64,000 nucleotides of DNA. Source: Garcia nutans. Lineage: Eukaryota > Streptophyta > Magnoliopsida > Malpighiales > Euphorbiaceae. Below the pieces are notes generated by a model, which saw only the letters and a program-made list of their open reading frames with translations, had not been told where the DNA came from and made no database searches. Position numbers and translations under genes: made by a program. The stretch spans positions 8,231,501 to 8,295,500 of the forward strand of contig CANTUV010000053.1 of the NCBI GenBank assembly GCA_947685225.1, written 5' to 3'. Numbering within the stretch: position 1 is the first letter of the stretch; each line of letters starts with the position of its first letter. This document shows, piece after piece, positions 11,237 through 22,320 of the stretch.

Positions 11237-11552
11237 GTGACACGGCCAGTGGCTTGGCCATGTCCCCTGGGTGTGTCAGCTTCTGTGTTTTTTCTTTGGT
11301 TCTTCTTTATTCTTGGCTTAGGATGGGACACGGGCAAGCTTGTGGCCGTGTCATGTGACACAGCCAGTGGCTTGGCCGTGTCACCTGCCAGTGTCACCTA
11401 CTGCTTCCCTTCTCTCTTTGTTTGGTCTTTCTTGGCTTTGCCCTTTAGGTGAGACACGACCAGTGGCTTGGCCGTGTCTCCTGCCCGTGTCATGTTCTGC
11501 CATGATTTCCTTTGAGGTGACACGGCCAAGCTTGATTTGGCTTGGCCATGTC
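11237..11552. repeat. Five palindromes of the GACACGGCCA / TGGCCGTGTC type
   Basis: Imperfect inverted repeats at 11237..11265, 11335..11351, 11355..11384, 11451..11480 and 11518..11552. The clearest are GTGACACAGCCA-GTGGCT-TGGCCGTGTCAC and GAGACACGACCA-GTGGCT-TGGCCGTGTCTC. They share the loop but differ by a matching change in the outer stem pair. They sit between the 41-bp array and the rest of the gag-only element's 3' region. Confidence 0.8.
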
Positions 11553-13928
11553 TTGCTTGATCCATGTTTTCCTTGTTTTGATCTTCCAAGGGAGTTTTTT
11601 CACTTTAACCACTTTTCCCTTGTAACTGCTTTTCCTTTTTTTCTCCAATTTTGATTGGATCTTATATCCTCTCCTTGCCCCCCCCCCCCCCCCCCCCAAG
11701 GATTTTTTTCTTTCATGCAAGCTTTGATTGATGTTTTTCTTGTCTAGTTCTTTGCATAAGCACACATTTCTTCTCTTTGCAAAGTGACTGGGGTTTCCAC
11801 AAGCGAATAGGCTTTCCATGCCCCCTTGATTCAATATCTTCTTTTGATTCTTTAATTAGCAGGGTGTTTACTGTTCATTAAGACAAGAAAGTGCGATGTA
11901 ATATGCTCATGTATGCATGATATGCATGAATAATACTTACAATCGTTCCATCGACTCACAGACCGAGGTGATTAGCAGAAGTGTTCTCATTGGTTCCTTT
12001 TTGACGCTCGTTCAAGTCTCGCATTAAAATGATCAAAAGCTTTGCATTTGGCTTTTATCTTCAAGATGTTGAAAACATGAGTGGTGGAGACCCTAAGCAG
12101 CAGAGTTAGGGATGTATCCATTTCAAACTATGTTTCAGCTTGTCAGTTGGTAGTTTCTTCATGACCTTGCCAATAATCAATTCAACATACTTCCCTTAAC
12201 TTGAAGGCTTTGTATGACAAAACACTTTTTTTTTAATTTTGATTTTGCAATCAAATGTTGGCTTTGACAAATCGATGTCAATGTACCTCAGGACTTGATT
12301 TTTCCAAATTAATATATCTATAACATGACAACCCTAGTTACCGTACTAAACTCGAGAATCATTTCTATTTAAGCAAGAACTGTTGCACTTCAGATAGGCA
12401 CATACACATTGCTTGGCCAAAGGTCTCATTTGAGTTTAAATATTGTCTATCTCATATGCATGCTTATCCAAACTATCTCCACTAATAGACTCTACCTACC
12501 AAGAGAGATCAACAGGTCTTTGATAGGCTTGAAACGGGGTCTATAAGGGACATGGGTTAAAGTGGCCATTTTGAGATTGGAGCTGGTGTGACACAATGGA
12601 CAAACTCTCACACTACAAATTTCTTGTTGGAACTTTAGGCAGTTGGGAGTAATCTTTCTAGACTCCAAATTCCTTCTATCTTCTTGGCATTAATCTAGAT
12701 CTTGATTAGGACAGTTTTTGCCCTTGCAAAAAGTTTAAGACCCAAATCTGTTTCTTTTCTTCTTTTCATCTTTTTTCCTCTTTATTTTTCTTACTCTTCC
12801 CTTTTCTTTCTCTTTCCTTACTCTTCCCTTTCTTTTATCATTTTGTCCTTCTTTCTTGTAGGACTATCAAGTACAGAAATTTCAAGAACTGGATGGTCTT
12901 CCTCCTTTTTCTTTGATTTTGATTGAATCTTTGGCTGTGTTGGGACCAATTCAAGTCAATCCATAAAATGGAAGCCTTTTGTTATCTTAGGTAAAAGAGA
13001 ACTCAGTTGGCTTTTTGAACCACATTTTTAGATTTTATCTTTCTTCCTTTTCTTTTGTTTTTCTTTTGTTTTCTTCTTTTTTCTCTTTTTTATTTTTTTT
13101 TTAGCTCTAAAAAGAGTTGTCTTGGTTTGTACTAACTTGGGCTTCCAATAATGGATAAGTGGAGTAACATAAATCTTCTTTAATAGGGATAAATCATTTG
13201 TTACTCTGATGTTGATGTTGATATATTAGAGATATTAGGAAAACTTCAACTACCCTTATGGTTTTGAGAACACCAACTATCCTTATGATCTTGAGAACTT
13301 CAACTATCTTCATGGTCTTGAGAACTTCAACTATCCTCATGTTCTTGACTAATCATTACTTTCTTTGATCTTCTTGCTATTCATCTTAGTAATCATAAGA
13401 CTTGTCAAAAGTATCACAACAGCTCAGGGTAGGTTATTGGGGTTTGTAAGCCAATAAAAAGAAAGCTAAAATTTTATGAAGGCTCAAAGGGACAACTAGG
13501 GATTGATATTTAATTGGGTGAATACTAGTTGTTGGCTAACCAAACAATGCCTAGATCATTTCTCTCTTAAATAAGCAGATTTCAATTTCGCCTCAAAAGT
13601 TTGTCAAAGCATGTTCTAAGACTGACTAGGACCTAGACAAAGGTAATTATGTAGGAGCCCTCTCTAAGTAAGCATACACAACTCAATGTTATAGAGCCAT
13701 TCCCTCACCTAGTAAAGTCATTCAAGTCATGATGCATAAATATATTAATTCATGAATTATCAAGCTAGATTCCTCATTGGTCGAGCACCAAAATGAACAA
13801 AGACCAATAAAAATTTTGATGAAAGTAATTTATTCAAACAACTTTAAATTTGAAAAACACAATAGTTCCAAAATATTAAATAAAGTAAGATTGAAAAGCA
13901 ACATTCAAGCTAAGGAAAGTTCATTGAG
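11553..13928 (-). other. Non-coding 3' region of the gag-only element
   Basis: No gene is supported. There are a C homopolymer near 11680 and several pyrimidine-rich runs (12760..12860, 13030..13090) that create spurious open frames. The stretch 12300..12960 is matched in inverted orientation by 15800..16460, and 13000..13928 by 5926..6700, which defines it as shared element sequence. Confidence 0.6.
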
Positions 13929-15089
13929 TTAGGCTTCTTTTCCTTTCACATCTTCAACATTCCCATCTTGAAAAGAGGATAAAACAAAATCTTCTTCCAA
14001 TCCTTTTCCCACCATAAAGGTTGCTGGTGGTGGCACTCTTCCAAATTTAGGCAAAGGGTTGTCCTTGGTATTGGGCTTATCCGGCTCGGGTAGCTTGCCA
14101 CTATCAATCAAATCTTAGATCTCATGCCTTAATCGGGTACACCTATCAGTCTCATGTCCTTGAGTCTGATGAAATTGACAAAAAGCCTTAGTATCAAATT
14201 TTGGGGGTAATGGACTAAGTAAAGGTCGAGGAGCCAATGGTTGTAACAACCCTTTCTTTTGTAGCTTATCGAAGACCCAAGACAAAGGCTTCCCCATATC
14301 TGAAAACTGCCTTCTATTTGCTTAACCGGTTACATTAACATCAACTTCTTTTTGTGTGCTTTGATTGTTAGGCTGGTTGTTCCCTTTCTCATTCCTTCTT
14401 ATTGAAAAGCGATTCTTCTCCCTTTCCCACTCTTCAATTTGTAGACCAGCTTGAAGAAGATCTTTGAAATCAGGGATGAGTGTATGAGACAACCTCTCAT
14501 GAAGATTAGGTAACACCCCTCTCACAATCATCCTTATTTGATCGGATTCATCGGGCCTCTTCTTGAGTAAAGCGGCCTTGTTTCTCCATCGCTTCACATA
14601 GTCCACAAAATTCTCATTTTTCCTTTGTCTAATGGACTCCACTTCCATTAAAGTAACTTCTAACTCAACATTATATCCGTATTGTTGGATGAAGGCTTTG
14701 TAAAGTAGATCCCATCTCTTTTGTGTTCCATCATCTAAGGTATTAAACCAATTTTGGACAACAGAGTCCAATGAGAGCATGAAGTACCTTAGGGTTTGAG
14801 CCTTAGTAGCTCGAGCAGACTGCATGGCAGTGATATACTTCTTCACATGGAGATGAGGATTTTCGGTGCCATTGTACTTTGCAAAGGATGGCATCTTGAT
14901 TTTGTATGGAACTTCTTCATCTAGCTCAAATAATTTGTCAATCTCGGACATCTCTTCGGTCTTCATTTTCTTCTCAAATTTCTTTTCTAAATCAGCAATC
15001 ATCTTTTCAACATCAGAAGTCTCGGTCTTTTCAATAGTTGCCTTCTCAGCGACCTTTGGTTCTTTCTTCTTTTCTTGAACCTCTTTTCT
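13929..15089 (-). pseudogene. gag of the Tat-type gag-only retroelement
   Basis: One minus-strand frame from about 15089 down to the stop at 13929 encodes a Ty3-type capsid precursor that would assemble the particle packaging the element RNA. In order it has a charged N-terminal coiled-coil-like stretch (EKKKEPKV through EKKFEKKMK), the Retrotrans_gag domain (PSFAKYNGTENPHLH, QNWFNTLDDGTQKRWDLL, IRQRKNENFVDYVKRWR, LQAGLQIEEW), and a basic linker. Then comes CQFHQTQGHETDRC (CX2HX4GHX4C) followed by LRHEI...DLIDSGKLPEP, typical of Tat/Athila gags. Two in-frame stops, at 14322..14324 and 14115..14117, interrupt it. The N-terminus is fused at about 15090 to LTR sequence, so the true start is lost. 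No protease or RT follows the natural stop. Confidence 0.85.
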
Positions 15090-15753
15090 TAGATGAACTA
15101 GCTTCAAAGACAAGCCTTTTTTTTCCTTTGAATCCTCTAAATCGTGCTGCTGCTGTTCCAGAAAAGAGTTGAATTGAATTTCTTCTTTTCCTTCCTTGAT
15201 TTGGTTTCAAATTTTCCAAACTACTCTTGGATTTTTGCCTCCCCTTTTTTAATTGTCTTTGGTCTTTATTTATAGTGGTTTGAGGTTGTTTTTCCTAATT
15301 AGTTAAGGTAAGTAATATTAATAAAAAAGAAAAGAAAATCAAAACCTAATTGGATTAGGTTTCGAAAAATTTACGTCGAAAAATTTGGCTGCCGAAAAAA
15401 ATTCTGCCACAGAAATCTGCGTCAGAGTGCGCGGAGCGGGCCCGTAAGCTATTTCGCAGGCAGAAATTTTCTGCGTACCAGCTATTTCACAGGCAGAAAA
15501 TTTCTGCGTGGCAGAAAATTTATGCATGCGAAATGCCCACGGGCCCGCGCGACGATTTTTTCATCGCCGATTTTTATTTTTATTTTTATTTTTTGATTTT
15601 TATTTGTTAATTTCTATTTTTTATTAAAAAAAATTAGATACTAAAGCAAAAATTATTTAATAAAAATTATTTTGGACCAATTGGACAACAAAAATCATTT
15701 TAAACTAAATAAAACATATTGGACCGGATTGGGTCAAAAATTAAGGGTCTACA
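15090..15753 (-). mobile_element. Truncated 5' LTR fused to gag
   Basis: Same orientation as, and closely matching, 9050..9666: TGTAGACCCTTAATTTTT start at 15753, a minus-strand TATA candidate (CACTATAAATAAAG) near 15280, then a break at about 15090 into gag. A deletion has removed the rest of the LTR, the primer site, the leader and the start of gag. Confidence 0.7.
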
Positions 15754-17339
15754 AGTCGCAAGAACCATTCCACCGGGAGTGAGGGCGAAAATCCCCGCTC
15801 ACACTTAGTTTACAAGGATATATTGATTTGAATTGGTACAACACAACCAGAGACTCAACCAAAATCAAAGAGATAGGAGAAAGGCCTTCTAGTTCTTGAA
15901 AGTCATGTACTTGATAGTCCTACAGAGAAGAATGACCAAATGATAAAATACTAAAAAAAAGTAAAAAAAAAAGAGAGAGAAAGGGAAAAGAAGAAAAGGA
16001 AAGGAATGTGGGTACCAAACTTTTTGCAAAGGCAAAGACTATCCTAATCAAGATCCAGATTCATGTCAAGAAGAAAGAAGAATGTTCAAAGCTCTATCTT
16101 TTCATGCTTCCAACTATCTAAACAAGAAATTTGTAGTGTGAGGGTTTGTTCATAGTGTCACGTCAGCTCCAACTTACAATTGGCCTTCATTTAACCTGTA
16201 TCCCTTATAGACCTCATTTCAAGCCTATTAAAGACCTGTTGATCTCACTTGGTAGGTAGAGTCTATTAGTGGAGATAGTTTGAACAAGCATGCATAAGAG
16301 ATAGACAATATTTAAACTCAATGAGACATTGGCCAAGTAATATGTATGTGCCTATCTGAACTGCAACAGTTCTTGCTCAAGTAAAAATGATTCCCGAGTT
16401 TAGGACTATAACTAGGGTTATCATGTTATATAAATGTTAATTTGCAAAATCAAGTCCTAAGGTGACACTGATTTGACAATGCCAAAATTTGATTTTAAGA
16501 TTTAAAAAAAAAGTGTTTTTGTCATACAAAGCCTTCAAGTTAAGGGAAGTATGTTGAACCATCGAACCTCGAAGGACACATTGGGAAAAGTAAATGATTA
16601 TTGGCAAGGTTATGAAGAAGCTACCAATTGACATGTTGAATCATAGTTTGAAATGGATATATCTCTTACTATGTTATTTGGGCCTCCACTACTCATGTTT
16701 TAAACATATTGCAAATAAAAGCCATAAAATTTTTCTGCCATTCCAATGCGAGATCTAAACAAGCATCTAGAAGGAATCCGTGAGAGGACTTCAGCTGATT
16801 ACCTCAGTCTGTGAGTTAATAGAACCACTGTAAGTATCATCCATGTATATCATGCATACATAAGCATATCACACTGCATTTTTGTCTTGTGTTCCTACTC
16901 TTTGTTAAGGTAAACAACAATACTCTATGGAGCAAATAATGAGAAGCAGATATAGCATCAAGGGGCATGAAAGGCCCATTGCTTGAGAAAGATCCAGTCA
17001 CTTTACAAAAATGGAGATGCATGCTCATGTAAGGAACCAGACAATACACAAATATCAATCAGAACCTGCATGAAAAAAAATCATTGGTTTGAGCCTAAAT
17101 AGGGGGCAAAACTTCCTCTTTTCAATTTTTAAGTTTATGCATGCACAAAATATTTTCAGAATTACTTTCAATACCGCATAGGGGGAAAAGAAAGGATATA
17201 AGGACTAGCTAGAAAATAGCTAATTTTTTTGCAAAAACTCACAAAAGAATGGAACAAGAAGAAAATTAGAACTCTCAAATGATTGAAGATGCAAAAGACA
17301 AAAGATCAGTCCAGCTAGAAGAGTTGAAGCCAATATAGG

Positions 17340-17945
17340 ACAAATCTCCAAAGGATGAAGATTCATTTTGAAGGGTGAAGACCTAATCTCCAAAGGATGA
17401 AGATCCATTTTTGAAGGGTGAAGACCCGATCTCCAAAGGATCTTCACCTGATCTCCAAAGGATGAAGATCCATTTTTGAAGGGTGAAGACCTGATGTCCA
17501 AAGGTTGAAGATCCATTTTGAAGGATGAAGACCATATGTCCAAGGATAAAGAACCATTTTTTGAAGGGTAAAGACCTGATCTCCAAAGGATAAAGATCCA
17601 TTTTTGAAGTGTAAAGACCCGATCTCCAAAGGATAAAGATCAATTTTATAAAGATCCATTTTTGAAGGGTTAAAACCCAATCTCCAAAGGATAAAGATCC
17701 ATTTTTAAAGGGTAAAGACCCAATCTCCAAAGGATAAAGATCCATTTTGGAAGGGTAAAGACCCGATCTCCAAAGGATAAAGATCCATTTTTGAAGGGTA
17801 AAGACTCGATCTCCAATGGATAAAGATCCATTTTTTGAAGAGTAAAGACCCGATCTCCAAAGGATAAAGATCCATTTTTGAAGGGTAAAGTCCCAATCTC
17901 AGAAGGATAAAGATCCATTTTTGGAGTGTAAAGACCCATAATCCA
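17340..17945. repeat. Inverted, diverged array of the 41-bp unit
   Basis: About 14 units of GATCTCCAAAGGATRAAGAT then CCATTTTTGAAGGGTRAAGACC, the reverse complement of the unit at 10400..11215. Units here vary more in length and sequence, including one with an internal deletion near 17640. Confidence 0.8.
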
Positions 17946-18004
17946 TTAAAGAATGGAACAATTAGTTAGAAGAAAGCCAGAAGTCTCACCTGATAAAAAG
18001 TCAG

Positions 18005-18385
18005 TCAAATCCAGTTTCGGGTCGAGAACCTAAAGTCCAGTTTCGAGTCGAGAACCCAATCCAGTCTAGGGTCGAGAACCCAAGACTAGTTTTGGGTCTA
18101 AAACCCAAATTCAGTTTCAGGTCAAGAACCCAAACTCACCTCAGGTCTAGAACCCAAATCATTTTTTAGTCCAGAACTCACCTCGAGTCTAGAACCCAAA
18201 CCATTTTTAAGTCCAGAACTCACCTCAGGTCCAGAACCCAAATTATTTTTGAGTCCAAAACACATTCCGGGTCCAGAACCCAAATCTTTTTTAGTCCATA
18301 ACTCATTTTGGGTCTAAAACCCAAATCTTTTTTTAGTCCAGAACTTATTCTGGGTCCAGAACCCAATCAACCTCCGGTTGAGAAC
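18005..18385. repeat. Tandem array built on GGGTC...AGAACCCAA
   Basis: Irregular repeats of CAGTTTCGGGTCGAGAACCC and GGGTCCAGAACCCAAATC with A/T-rich spacers. It is the inverted counterpart of the 9757..10330 arrays but differs in unit length and arrangement, so the arrays evolved separately after the copies split. Confidence 0.75.
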
Positions 18386-18471
18386 CCATCCTCATCCAAA
18401 ATCAATTCAAAGTCATGTTGCTTTTCACTCTCTTCTATTGAAGTCCCATATCACTCAAGCAGGGGTCAAAC

Positions 18472-20238
18472 TATAGACCCTTATTTTTTTATCAAGTCCA
18501 GTTTAATATTATTTAAAAAGAGATTAAGTCAAGTATAAAGATGTAAAACAGTCCGAAATAATTTTACAAATTAAAATATAGTCTGGCATAATATTAAAAT
18601 CTCAACACATAATAATATAATATTTATTTTAATAATATAAAAAAGAAAATATAAAATATAAAATATAAATGTTTACTTTATAAAAATATAATTTTTAATA
18701 ATAATAATATTAAATAATAAATAATAAAAAAATAATGGATGAATTGGCGAGCAACACACGGCAGTGTGCCAGCACCCTCACAGGCATGTTCTAGAGCCCT
18801 TGTAGGCCCGTGTGCCAGCGCCCTCGCAGGCCTGTGCTCGCAGCCCGCGCCCATGTGCCAGCCTTGCTAATTTTGCCAAAACCTAATTTAATTCGAACGG
18901 TTTTAAATATTTCCTTAATAAACAAGTACTAGGTTTTTTTATTAATTGCCTATAAATAAAGAAATTGAAGATTAAGACGGGGGAAGTTTTGAGAGGCTGG
19001 GATTTTTGGACTTTTGGAGGATGGGACTTGGAGACGTTTAGGAACGGCAACAGCTATTAGCAGTCTTCAGTAAGGATTAGCAATTATTAGAAACACATAA
19101 GCATCAAACAGCAAAAGAACAACCTTACAAAGGCAGTGACACTGTCTTGGTCTTGCTCAGCTAGAATTTGATGTTGTTGCAAGCAGAAGTTTGATCAATG
19201 CAATTGTGGCGGAGCCAAAAAATGATGGTACGCTCTAAATCAATCGAATATAAGATATTTTGATGGTTTTTAAAATATTAAACGAATTTTATCCTTTTTC
19301 TAAATTAATTCCAGCATATTACATTCACCACTTTTTATTTATATCAGTTTTATGTGAAGCATGTTTTGATGATGTTGTTTATTCTTCATACAAAATAAAT
19401 TCAGTAGCCTTTTAGTTAAAGTAACTTGATCGTATTTAATTGATGTTTTTTAAATTAAATACGTCCAATAGCTATCCATATAAGAGCATGTATTATGCAA
19501 CTATGTATTATAAGTCAATAGTCCAACAGCCCAAAGTTTATAAATATAATCACAGTTCTAACATCAAAAACTCTAATTCTATTTTCATAAACCCTAAACC
19601 CTAGTACTGTCTTCATAAAAATTCCAAACCCTAATTGAGATGTAAACCCTATATTCATATATCTATTGCTTTACTTAAGTTTGGATTCATTCTTATTATA
19701 TGTCTTGATGGACAATTTATTTTTATTTGATTTTATAATGAATGCTCAAATATTTTCTTATTGATTTGTTTGATTAACTACTCAAAGGAATTGTAAGAGG
19801 TATGTTTCCACATTGTGGATACCTCATTTGTTAAGCTTCATGTAATTTAATTTATTTTAAGTTTTAGATTAATGTAAAGGATAAGTTTTCACTAATTGGT
19901 GGGTATCCTATTTTATTTATTTTCTTTTGGACATTGGATGATTGTAAAGGCATGTTTCCATCTGTGGATGAGTGCCTATTTATTTATTTTATTTAAACTC
20001 ATTGTGATTTTAATAAAGTGATTATTTTTCTTGTGATTACATGTAGTATGGATAATATCATTATAATTAAGAATTTTATAATATTAAGATCTGAAAAGGA
20101 GGCCGGTTCCAATAAACCGAGCTCTGTGGGGATGCTGGATCATTCTCACCTTCCCCACGCGTACTTAACTTTCCAAACCCAATAGAGAGTTGGAGATTCC
20201 TTAGGAATCGAGTCATCCACCCTTTTTTTTCTGGTCCA
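18472..20238 (+). mobile_element. Tat-type LTR copy E, essentially complete
   Basis: Starts TATAGACCC right after a polypurine tract (AGCAGGGGTCAAAC) and ends GGTCCA just before a primer site, so its limits are set on both sides (about 1.77 kb). A TATA candidate (CCTATAAATAAAG) lies near 18950. Because it has a tract on the left and a primer site with leader on the right, it sits between two internal regions. That is what recombination between LTRs of neighbouring or tandem copies leaves behind. Confidence 0.75.
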
Positions 20239-20330
20239 TCCGGGTGGCGGCTCCATTTTATCCGAGTTTAGGCCCGTGTTCTCTAAGCCCCTGAGCCTAA
20301 CAGTACCGAAGTTGCAAGAACCTTTCCACA
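20239..20330 (+). other. Primer binding site and leader following LTR copy E
   Basis: TCCGGG then TGGCGGCTCCATTTT (one change from the site at 41..51), then GGCCCGTGTTCTCTAAG, GAGCCTAACAG and GAAGTTGCAAGAACC. The family leader ends near 20327, where sequence of unknown origin begins. Confidence 0.65.
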
Positions 20331-21420
20331 TCAAACTCACCCAAAGCTCATTACCCTTTATGGTACTTTGAACTTAAACATTATCCAATCCTTATTTTAT
20401 GAGGCATAAGTTGAGGCCATTAGGAGCATTTAATATGCCCTAATCAAGAGGAGAACACTCAGTTTGGTACTCCTATAGTAAAGGCATACTCACAAAAATT
20501 AGAATACCAATTCATTAACAACCTCAGACCAATCAATGCTCTTTACCAACAAGGGTTGGTTCAAAAGCAAGTTGACTTGAAGTCCTTATGGAAGATGAAG
20601 GTCCAATATAAACTTTATTTGGAAATTGATCTCCAATGTAGTAGTTGTAAATATGAATTTGGATATAAGGAATCTAAAAAAACTCCGCATTATGTTATTG
20701 TAAAGCCTCTCCCAAGCACCTTGTTTGATCCTCTGTGTAATTGGAATGCTCATTTGGAATCGGTTCACACAAAATCGATGCGTTCTATCTCCCCTCATTG
20801 GTAAGCACGGGTTTAAAAGAGTCACCAATTAAAATTTTGATTTTCAAGGGAAAATTCAAAGGAGAACTTTTTTTACTCCATTTTAAGAAAAAGGCACTAC
20901 TTGAATCCAAATGATGAGTCCACTACTAGGTTTTTCACTTTAAGTAAATAAATCTAGCCTTTATGTAAACCAAGATTTACAAAATAGAATTTCATGATGA
21001 TAGTTAAAAATATGCATGAGCAGTTATACTATGCATCAATAATTGTATTATGTATGAGCATGAGATCCATTACAAAACAAGGTGAAAATGGTGTTCAAAA
21101 AGAAATAATTTAATATTCGATGACCATAGGACCCTTCGGTGACTACCCTTTGAACTGATGACCTCAATTTGCACACTAGAATTTTGGAGCTTGTTTCAGG
21201 ATCGTCTGATGTCCGATTGATGTGTTTCTTAATGTGTTGGAACCATGAAGGATTGGATTCTAATATAATGATAAATAATTAAATAATTATATTAGAAAAA
21301 GAACTAGTATATGCAGAAGGCTTTTAGAGTCCCATTCAGGCCTGTCTAATGCTCGATTCGTATCATTCCAATTACATTGGATTTTGATTGCATGGGATTC
21401 ATACAAGGTTCAAAAATTAA
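20331..21420. other. No recognised gene; possible degenerate element interior
   Basis: A short open frame (20556..20804, plus) contains a CX2C pair (CSSC) and ends with an LHPLC-like stretch, but it is only 82 codons and I recognise no family. It may be interior sequence of the element that starts at 20239. Downstream, 20830..21420 shows no coding landmarks. Confidence 0.3.
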
Positions 21421-22320
21421 AGGTTCACACCCATGTGTTATAAAGAAGAGGATTTTGTGATATATATATTGTTCTTTGTGACCATGTTAAAGCCACATGG
21501 TTTGGATCAAATATAGGTTTTATACCATCAGCATTGGACATATCTTATTTTTCTTCATCATGGAGTTGTGTTAATATATTGGTTATGAACCAAAATAAGC
21601 TAAATTTTCTTATAAATTCGTTTGTTTATGTTGGTGCATATGGATAAGCAGAAATGATTTTTACTTTAATAACAAATGGTCAAACCCTGTCAACGCAGCC
21701 AACAGAGCTCATCAGCTTTGCAACTCCTTTCATCCAGCTAATATTTATCCTTCTAACGATTGTTCTTTTATAGATAGAGACATATATTTCCCACTACCTA
21801 TAGAAAGTAGGCAATGGTCACCACCTAAAGATCCTTTGATTAAAATCAATGTTGATGGTCCTTTCACAGAGAGAAAGAAACAAGCAGAAGTTACTTTTCT
21901 TTTCATAAACCACTTTGGCAAAATGGTGGATGGGGTTACGTGCATCATTCAATCCTTGTCTCTAATTAGAAATGAAGCATAAGAAATTCTCTTGGTTGTT
22001 AAAAGAGCTCTTCACTAAGGGTATAGAAGATCCATTTTTAAGTGTGATTGTTTGCTACTAATCAAGGCAATTCATTACCTTTCTTATTATTCCATGGAGA
22101 TTAAACCTATTGTACTAAACATTATTTTGTTAGCCAAGTCCTTTTCAATATGTAATTTCTTTTTTGTCAGTATATCAACTAACAAACCAACTAATTGGTT
22201 AGCCAAGAGTATTTAGAATCAAGTTCTTAATTTAGATTGGCTAACTAATCCCCCTCCTACACTAGAGAGACTTTTTGTATAATGATCTTCATATTTAAAT
22301 CCTTTTAGTTAAAAAAAACC
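21421..22320 (+). pseudogene. L1-type LINE 3' end: RNase H-like domain fragment
   Basis: The plus strand, read across frame changes, has the C-terminal landmarks of plant L1-type ORF2. They are WICRNDFYFNN near 21625, then PPKDPLIKINVDGPF (the RNase H DG turn, about 21825..21865), a FINHFGKMVDGVT strand, CDCLLLIKAI (second acidic position), and TNKPTNWLAKS near the C-terminus (normally N..AHWLA). A final block reads DWLTNPPPTLERLFV. Several stops and at least one frame change make it a pseudogene. The sequence after the last block contains AGTTAAAAAAAACC, a plausible eroded poly(A) tail, so this could be the true 3' end of the insertion. RT and endonuclease regions are not recognisable upstream. 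Confidence 0.7.

Larger units (their letters stand above)
8391..15753 (-). mobile_element. Gag-only (TR-GAG-like) non-autonomous Tat-type retroelement
   Basis: Minus-strand order is a truncated 5' LTR (15753..15090), gag (15089..13929), about 4.2 kb without any pol motif, a polypurine tract (9680..9667) and the 3' LTR (from 9666). The 4.2 kb between gag and the tract holds three tandem arrays and a set of palindromes. I looked for aspartic protease, RT, RNase H and integrase landmarks on both strands here and found none. The related copies at 5374..6860 and 15754..18471 lack pol as well. The 5' LTR end, primer site, leader and gag N-terminus are deleted. Gag-only elements depend on an autonomous partner for enzymes. 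Confidence 0.65.
15754..18471 (+). mobile_element. Second gag-only copy, plus orientation, internally deleted
   Basis: Begins with family leader sequence (AGTCGCAAGAACCATTCC, GGGAGTGAGGGC) immediately next to the start of an LTR of opposite orientation, then jumps to sequence that is the inverted counterpart of 12300..12960. It continues through a 41-bp-type array and a GGGTC/CCAGAACCC array to the polypurine tract at 18458..18471. No gag and no pol are present. The TATA and primer site expected upstream are missing, because the neighbouring LTR points the wrong way. Confidence 0.6.

Noticed and set aside
12702..12926. Open frame with a hydrophobic, Phe/Leu/Ser-rich product
   Set aside because: It lies on a pyrimidine-rich run (TTTCTTCTTTTC-like) in the noncoding part of the gag-only element.
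17220..17939. Long overlapping open frames encoding repetitive peptides (MDLYPLEIGSLPF type)
   Set aside because: They arise because a 41-bp unit without stops is read in all three frames. There is no start context or conservation, and the same array inverted gives different peptides.
20556..20804. An 82-codon frame with a CX2C pair as a small zinc protein gene
   Set aside because: No second cysteine pair, no family resemblance, and it lies just inside a degenerate retroelement leader.
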